A stretch of DNA of 15,955 bases, from positions 1-15,955 of the forward strand of contig VGXD01000014.1 in NCBI GenBank assembly GCA_016873525.1, in the 5' to 3' direction. Origin of the DNA: Nitrospira sp. (lineage in GTDB: Bacteria; Nitrospirota; Nitrospiria; Nitrospirales; Nitrospiraceae). Under the pieces are notes generated by a model, which did not search any database, was not told where the DNA came from, and worked only from the letters and a program-made list of their open reading frames with translations. Made by a program: the position numbers and the translations under genes. This document shows, piece after piece, positions 11,858-15,955 of this stretch (positions within the stretch are counted from its first letter, which is position 1; every line of letters starts with the position of its first letter).

Positions 11858-12996
11858 AGACGGCTGGGCTCCTGTAAGAGACGATCCACCGCAGCCAGGA
11901 ACAGTCCGCCACGGTGACCGTCAGTGACTCGATGGTCGGCGGAGAGCGTCGCGGTCACAACCGGGCTGGGCAGGACCCTCCCCTCTGCGACCCAGGGCCT
12001 CTCCACGACCTTGCCGAATCCGACCAGCGCCACCTGAGGCGGGTAGATGACCCCAAAAACCGTCTCGACACCCTGTTCGCCGAGGCTGGTCACCGTGATC
12101 GTCGGATCGGACAGCTCGGAACTCCGCAGGGACCCGGCGCGGGCCCGTTTTACGAGGTCGCGGAAGTTCTGCATCAACTCGCTCAGGCTTTGACGGTCGG
12201 TATCGTGTAAGGCCGGGGCCACGAGGCCCCCTTGCCGAAGCGAAATCGCCACGCCGACGTGAATGGCCCGGCTCTGTGCCGCTTGCCCGTCTTTCCAGAC
12301 CGCGTTCAACTCGGGCACCTCCCGCAAGGCCAGGGCCACAGCCTTGATGAGCAACACGCCGTAGAGCAGTCGCTCCGTCACCGGCCGCTTGAGATTCTCC
12401 TCGCCCAGCCAAGCCATGGCCCGGCCCATGCCGATGGTCGTGCTGAGGTAATAGTGGGGAATTTCCCGCTTTGAGCGAGTCATCGCCGCCGCGATGGCCT
12501 GCCTCATGCGAAGCAGGCGATCGGCCGCTGCTTCCGCAACAGGGGCGAGGGGTTGTTCCCCTGTTCCACCCCTTGTCTCGTGCCGCATGCCCCCCGCCTT
12601 CGCAACGCGCACAACGTCCTCGCGGCTGATCGCGCCACCCGGCCCGGTACCTTGCAGAGAGGCAAGCTCCACCCCCAGCTCAAGGGCCAATTGCCTCGCC
12701 GAAGGAGAAATCTTCAGGCGGCCAGGCCCGGCTTGAGGCGCAGGCGCCGAAGCCGGTTGCCCTGCCTCACGGATAATGGCCAGCACGGTCCCCACCGGAA
12801 CTTTTTCGCCAGGCTGGACCAACATCTTCTCGATCACGCCGGTGGTGAACACTTCGACATCGATGGCCGCCTTATCGGTCTCCACCTCGGCGATAATTTC
12901 TCCTCGCGTGACAGGGTCTCCTGGTTTCTTTTTCCAGGCAACCAGGGTGCCGTCGCTCATGTCTGCGCCGAGTGTGGGCATGACGAACTCAGCCAT
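11854..12996 (-). CDS. pdhC: Pyruvate (2-oxo acid) dehydrogenase E2, dihydrolipoamide acetyltransferase
   Basis: The 380-residue protein has the E2 order: one lipoyl domain (1-77; lipoyl Lys is K42 in VETDKAAID), a Pro/Ala linker (78-92), an E1/E3-binding peripheral domain (ISPSARQLALELGVELASLQ, 96-115; GTGPGGAISREDVVR), then the catalytic acyltransferase domain (about 160-380) with H355-RVT-D359-G near the C-terminus. One lipoyl domain and this length match E2 of many bacterial PDH and acetoin dehydrogenase complexes. It transfers acetyl from E1 to CoA. The ribosome-binding site is poor (GGGTTATTATT before the ATG), and a 104-nt gap with interleaved inverted repeats separates it from E1 beta, so its expression may be separately tuned. 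Acetoin or branched-chain substrates cannot be excluded; the neighbouring acetyl-CoA synthetase favours acetyl-CoA production. Confidence 0.92.
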   Translation of the reverse strand: MAEFVMPTLGADMSDGTLVAWKKKPGDPVTRGEIIAEVETDKAAIDVEVFTTGVIEKMLVQPGEKVPVGTVLAIIREAGQPASAPAPQAGPGRLKISPSARQLALELGVELASLQGTGPGGAISREDVVRVAKAGGMRHETRGGTGEQPLAPVAEAAADRLLRMRQAIAAAMTRSKREIPHYYLSTTIGMGRAMAWLGEENLKRPVTERLLYGVLLIKAVALALREVPELNAVWKDGQAAQSRAIHVGVAISLRQGGLVAPALHDTDRQSLSELMQNFRDLVKRARAGSLRSSELSDPTITVTSLGEQGVETVFGVIYPPQVALVGFGKVVERPWVAEGRVLPSPVVTATLSADHRVTDGHRGGLFLAAVDRLLQEPSRL

Positions 12997-13006
12997 AATA
13001 ATAACC

Positions 13007-13093
13007 CGTTGACGATTGAATTACTGTCGATTGCGCAGAATTGACGGTTGTCGGTTTCATCTCAATTTTGGCGATTGTCAACGTCGGCAACCG
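13007..13093. repeat. Interleaved inverted repeats between E1 beta and E2
   Basis: Two pairs of complementary arms are interleaved in the 104-nt gap. CGTTGAC (13007-13013) pairs with GTCAACG (13077-13083). CGGTTGTCG (13045-13053) pairs with CGGCAACCG (13085-13093) with one wobble. The order A-B-A'-B' is that of a pseudoknot. TTGAC-GGTT-GTCGG (13041-13054) also resembles the Fnr/FixK box. Any function is speculative. Confidence 0.3.
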
Positions 13094-13100
13094 CCGATTC

Positions 13101-14081
13101 CTATGCGCCCAGGAGGCCGCGAACGGCCCTTGCGATGCCCTCGACGTTCGGAAGCGCCGCGTCCTCCAAATGTTTGGGATAAGGAAGGGGCGCCTCCGCG
13201 CTGCAGACGCGGGCTACCGGCCCATCGAGGTCGTAGAACGCGCCCTCCATAATCTGGGCGCTGATCTCGGCGGCAAAACTCCCGGTGCGCCAGGCCTCGT
13301 CCACGATCACCGCGCGGTGGGTCTTGCGAACGGATGCGAGGATCGTCGCCGTATCGAGCGGCCGGAGGACGCGGAGGTCGATGACCTCGGCCTCGATCCC
13401 CTCCGCAGCCAGCCGTTCCGCCGCTTCCAACGATTTCCACAGCGAGCCGCCGAATGTGAGCAGGCTCACATCCCGCCCCTGCCGACGCAACGCCGCCTTG
13501 CTGATGTCCACAAGCCCGGCTTCCTCCAATTCGCCTTCCATCGGATAGAGGTAGGCATGCTCGAAGATCAAGACCGGGTCCGGCTCGCGAAGCGCAGCCA
13601 GGAGCATGCCCTTCGCATCGGTGACCGTCGCCGGGGTCAAGACGGTGATCCCGGGAATGTGGGCATACCAGCCTTCAAAGCTATGGGAGTGCTGGGCCGC
13701 AACCTGACGCCCCCCTCCGGTCGCCATACGCAGGACCAGCGGGATGCTGAATTGCCCCCCGGACATGTGGCGGATCGTCGCCGCGTTGTTCACGATCTGA
13801 TCGAGGGCCAGGAGGCTGAAGTTGACCGTCATAACTTCCACGATCGGTTTCATCCCGCCCAAGGCCGCCCCAATGCCGGCCCCGACGAACGCGGACTCGG
13901 ACAGCGGCGCGTCACGAATCCGCTCCGGCCCGAATTCCTCCAACAGCCCGTGGCTACAGGCATAGGTGCCGCCGTAGCGGCCGACATCTTCGCCCATCAG
14001 AAAGACGAGCGGGTCGCGCTGCAAGGCCTCGCGCAGCCCAGCCCGCACCGCCTCTCGATAGGTCGTCTTGGTCATGGTCAT
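13101..14081 (-). CDS. pdhB: Pyruvate dehydrogenase E1 component, beta subunit
   Basis: The 326-residue protein is a thiamine-diphosphate transketolase-type beta subunit. Key features are LMGEDVGRYGG (28-38), the catalytic-glutamate region DAPLSESAFVGAGIG (58-72, E62), GGMKPIVEVMTVNF, the conserved H131 in AQHSHSFEGWYAHIPG and the C-terminal DEAWRTGSFAAEI. ATG 14081 and ATG 14075 are both usable; no clear Shine-Dalgarno is present, but the E1 alpha stop lies 53 nt upstream. With the alpha subunit it forms the alpha2-beta2 E1 that decarboxylates pyruvate and acetylates the E2 lipoyl group. Length and motifs fit PDH and acetoin dehydrogenase equally well; operon context supports pyruvate. Confidence 0.93.
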   Translation of the reverse strand: MTMTKTTYREAVRAGLREALQRDPLVFLMGEDVGRYGGTYACSHGLLEEFGPERIRDAPLSESAFVGAGIGAALGGMKPIVEVMTVNFSLLALDQIVNNAATIRHMSGGQFSIPLVLRMATGGGRQVAAQHSHSFEGWYAHIPGITVLTPATVTDAKGMLLAALREPDPVLIFEHAYLYPMEGELEEAGLVDISKAALRRQGRDVSLLTFGGSLWKSLEAAERLAAEGIEAEVIDLRVLRPLDTATILASVRKTHRAVIVDEAWRTGSFAAEISAQIMEGAFYDLDGPVARVCSAEAPLPYPKHLEDAALPNVEGIARAVRGLLGA

Positions 14082-14088
14082 TCGTGAA

Positions 14089-14140
14089 ACGTGAAGCGCG
14101 AGGACCCTTCGCTAACACTCTTACGCATGACGCTTCACGT
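14089..14140. repeat. 10-bp inverted repeat between E1 alpha and E1 beta
   Basis: ACGTGAAGCG (14089-14098) and CGCTTCACGT (14131-14140) are perfect complements around a 32-base spacer; the right arm covers the E1 alpha stop codon. The left flank continues as CGTGAAACGTGAAG, a repeat of a 7-8 base unit. It may be a remnant of a dispersed intergenic repeat or an mRNA hairpin that uncouples the two subunits. Confidence 0.45.
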
Positions 14141-15109
14141 CCTTTCCGTATACACGTCCTTCGTCAAATCTTCGACCGGTTCCCAGGCCCCGGCCTCAGC
14201 AAAGGCGACCGCCTTGTCGATTTCCGCCGCAATGTCCGCCTCGATCGCGGCCAAGTCGTCCGACGTGAGACACTTCCATTCTCGCAAGAGCCCCTCGAAA
14301 GCCGCGATCGGGTCCCGCTGCTTCCATTGCTCGACTTCGTCCTTCGTGCGATACCGTTCCGCGTCGTACATCGAATGGGCCCGGAACCGGTAGGTCCGGT
14401 ATTCCAGGAGGTAGGGACCTCCCCCGCCCCGCACCGTCTCAACGGCCCCCGCTGTCGCAGCCTCGACCGCCAGAACGTCCATCCCATCCACCGCCTCGCC
14501 GGGAAGATTATAGGCCTGAGCCTTGCGGGCGATGTCCGTTTGAGATTGATGTCGCGCCAGGGCCGTCCCCATGGCATAGAGGTTGTTCTCGCAGAGGAAG
14601 AGCACCGGGAGTTTCCAGAGGGCGGCCAGGTTGAGCGACTCGTGGAATTCGCCCTCCGCCACAGCCCCGTCCCCGAAGAAGCAAGCCGTCACGCGAGGAC
14701 GGCCTTGCAGCTTGTCGGCCAGGGCCAGACCGACGGCAACCGGCAAGCCTCCGCCCACGATTGCCAGCCCTCCGTAGAAGCGGCGGGACGCGTCGAAAAA
14801 ATGCATGGACCCGCCGCGGCCCCTCGCACAGCCGTTGGCCTTGCCGTAGAGTTCCGCCATGAGGGAGCCGGCCGGCGTGCCGCGCACGAGGGCGTGGCCA
14901 TGTTCCCGGTAGGTCGCGACGACGGCGTCCTCCGGCCCAAGCGCCTGGAGGGCCCCGACCGCCACCGCCTCCTCACCGATGTAGAGGTGCAGAAACCCCC
15001 GGATCTTGCCCAGGCTGTAGAGTTCCGCCGTTTTCTCTTCGAAGCGGCGGATGCGCAACATCTGACGAAGCAATTCCAGCGCGTGATTGCGGTCTGCTGG
15101 GACATTCAT
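14135..15109 (-). CDS. pdhA: Pyruvate dehydrogenase E1 component, alpha subunit
   Basis: The 324-residue protein is the ThDP-binding alpha subunit. It has the HLYIGEEAVAVG segment (41-52), YREHGHALVRG (67-77; H70), GRGGSMHFFD (97-106), GGGLPVAVGLALA, and the ThDP/Mg motif from GDGAVAEGEFHESLN (146-160) to CENNLYAMGT (173-182). The loop YRFRAHSMYDAERYR (240-254) corresponds to the phosphorylation loop of mitochondrial E1 alpha, with S246 conserved, although bacterial enzymes are not normally phosphorylated there. AGAG before the ATG is a modest ribosome-binding site. The gene lies 53 nt downstream of the acetyl-CoA synthetase gene on the same strand. Short E1 alpha of this type is shared by PDH and acetoin dehydrogenase. 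Confidence 0.93.
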   Translation of the reverse strand: MNVPADRNHALELLRQMLRIRRFEEKTAELYSLGKIRGFLHLYIGEEAVAVGALQALGPEDAVVATYREHGHALVRGTPAGSLMAELYGKANGCARGRGGSMHFFDASRRFYGGLAIVGGGLPVAVGLALADKLQGRPRVTACFFGDGAVAEGEFHESLNLAALWKLPVLFLCENNLYAMGTALARHQSQTDIARKAQAYNLPGEAVDGMDVLAVEAATAGAVETVRGGGGPYLLEYRTYRFRAHSMYDAERYRTKDEVEQWKQRDPIAAFEGLLREWKCLTSDDLAAIEADIAAEIDKAVAFAEAGAWEPVEDLTKDVYTERT

Positions 15110-15162
15110 CTCTTCGATCTTCCCCCGGATGCCAGGCCATCGACCATCAGCGTGCTGAAAGC

Positions 15163-15955
15163 TTAGGATTCCAGCGTCGAGGTGTCTCCCTCGGGCAGGC
15201 CCAATTCACGAGCCTTGAGCAGGCGCCGCATGATCTTCCCGCTGCGCGTCCTGGGCAGGGTGGGCAGAAACTCGATCTCCTTGGGCGCGACCACCGCGCC
15301 GAGTCTCGCCCGCGCAAACCCCAACAACTCGCGTTGCAGCTCATGGCTGGATTCATAGCCGTCCTTGAGCGACACGAAGGCCTTGACCACTTCGATGGCG
15401 ACAGGGTCGGGCTTGCCGATCACCCCCGCCTCGGCCACAGCCTTGTGTTCGAGCAGGATGCTCTCGACTTCGAAGGGGCCGATCAGGTGCCCGGAGGTCT
15501 TGATCACGTCGTCCGCCCGCCCCACGAACCAAAAATACCCGTCCTTGTCCCGCTTGGCCAGATCGCCGGTCAGGTAGAACCCGCCGGCGAAGCACTTGCT
15601 GTACCGCTCAGGTTCGTTCAAATAGGCGCGGAACATCGAGGGCCAGCCGGGACGGAGCGCCAGCTCACCCTGCATGCCGGCCTCCCTGATCTCCTCCACC
15701 CCGCCCCCCTCGGTCCGTCTCACGATGGCCGCCTCGATCCCCGGCAAGGGCCGTCCCATCGAACCGGGCCTGATGTCCATCGAGACATAATTGGCGATCA
15801 TAATCCCGCCCGTCTCGGTCTGCCACCAGTTGTCGTGAAAGGGCAGTCCGAAGGCTTCTTGCCCCCAGACGACCGCTTCGGGATTGAGGGGCTCGCCCAC
15901 GCTGGCCAGGAAGCGGAGCGAACGGAGGTCGTACTTGCGGACCGGATCGAGGCCG
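15163..15955 (-). CDS. acs: Acetyl-CoA synthetase, AMP-forming (N-terminal part outside window)
   Basis: The frame continues to the right edge (residues GLDPVRKYDLRSLRFLASVGEP precede the first listed GTG), so only the C-terminal 264 or so residues are here. They hold the adenylate-forming core motifs: NWWQTETGG, the AMP-binding motif, then MDIRPGSMGRPLPGIEA, YLTGDLAKRDKDGYFWFVGRADDVIKTSG (with the hinge Asp/Lys before the C-terminal domain) and the catalytic Lys in PRTRSGKIMRRLL, the site inactivated by acetylation in other bacteria. The sequence resembles the AcsA-type acetyl-CoA synthetases. It activates acetate to acetyl-CoA with ATP. It is first in the visible part of the operon, with the E1 alpha start 53 nt later; the promoter lies beyond the window. 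Confidence 0.9.
   Translation of the reverse strand, partial: GLDPVRKYDLRSLRFLASVGEPLNPEAVVWGQEAFGLPFHDNWWQTETGGIMIANYVSMDIRPGSMGRPLPGIEAAIVRRTEGGGVEEIREAGMQGELALRPGWPSMFRAYLNEPERYSKCFAGGFYLTGDLAKRDKDGYFWFVGRADDVIKTSGHLIGPFEVESILLEHKAVAEAGVIGKPDPVAIEVVKAFVSLKDGYESSHELQRELLGFARARLGAVVAPKEIEFLPTLPRTRSGKIMRRLLKARELGLPEGDTSTLES

Noticed and set aside
13041..14087. 348-codon open frame on the + strand
   Set aside because: It is antisense to the E1 beta gene, which is unmistakable.
14084..15166. 360-codon open frame on the + strand
   Set aside because: It is antisense to the E1 alpha gene, with no recognisable domain and shadow-type composition.
1..15955. CRISPR array, insertion sequence, prophage or tRNA gene
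   Set aside because: No regularly spaced repeats, transposase or integrase motifs, or tRNA-like TTCGA arms with acceptor stems were seen.

Overview
The window looks like chromosomal DNA from a GC-rich Gram-negative bacterium. It has outer-membrane and periplasmic proteins with cleavable signal peptides, a class I cytochrome c, short intergenic gaps and many small conserved hypothetical genes. The mix (acetyl-CoA synthetase next to a compact pyruvate dehydrogenase set, a hemerythrin beside a Crp/Fnr regulator, a YCGYANG-motif membrane protein with Hsp20) resembles Nitrospirota, perhaps Nitrospira. This is a judgement from recollection, not a database result. No mobile element, CRISPR array, tRNA or rRNA was seen.

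Left part, + strand (1-6047): a 5'-truncated secreted FGE/SUMF1-fold protein; a LolA/DUF4412-like periplasmic protein; a cysteine-rich protein starting one base after it; an outer-membrane beta-barrel protein; a run of four adjacent RNA hairpins; a Crp/Fnr-family regulator; a hemerythrin-like protein; a RicT/YaaT-type PSP1 protein; and a CopD-like membrane protein. FNR/FixK-type palindromes lie upstream of both the barrel gene and the hemerythrin gene, the two genes that flank the regulator, so a small local regulon is likely.

Middle, - strand (10563 down to 6113): a seven-gene unit read leftward from a candidate sigma-54 promoter: small winged-helix protein, small zinc-ribbon protein, YCGYANG membrane protein, Hsp20, phosphoribosyltransferase, a HAD-phosphatase/HerA-like ATPase fusion and a cytochrome c. 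The first three overlap their neighbours. The order suggests a stress-response operon.

Between the two - strand operons (10753-11076, + strand) lies what appears to be a free-standing structured RNA gene: a sigma-70-like promoter, about 220 nt that fold into a closed multi-branch structure, then a double T-tract. I could not match it to a known RNA class.

Right part, - strand (15955 down to 11081): acetyl-CoA synthetase (truncated by the window edge), pyruvate dehydrogenase E1 alpha, E1 beta and E2, an acyl carrier protein overlapping E2 by 4 bases, and a VIT/CCC1-like membrane protein. Together they would supply acetyl-CoA from acetate and pyruvate. No E3 or lipoylation gene is in the window.
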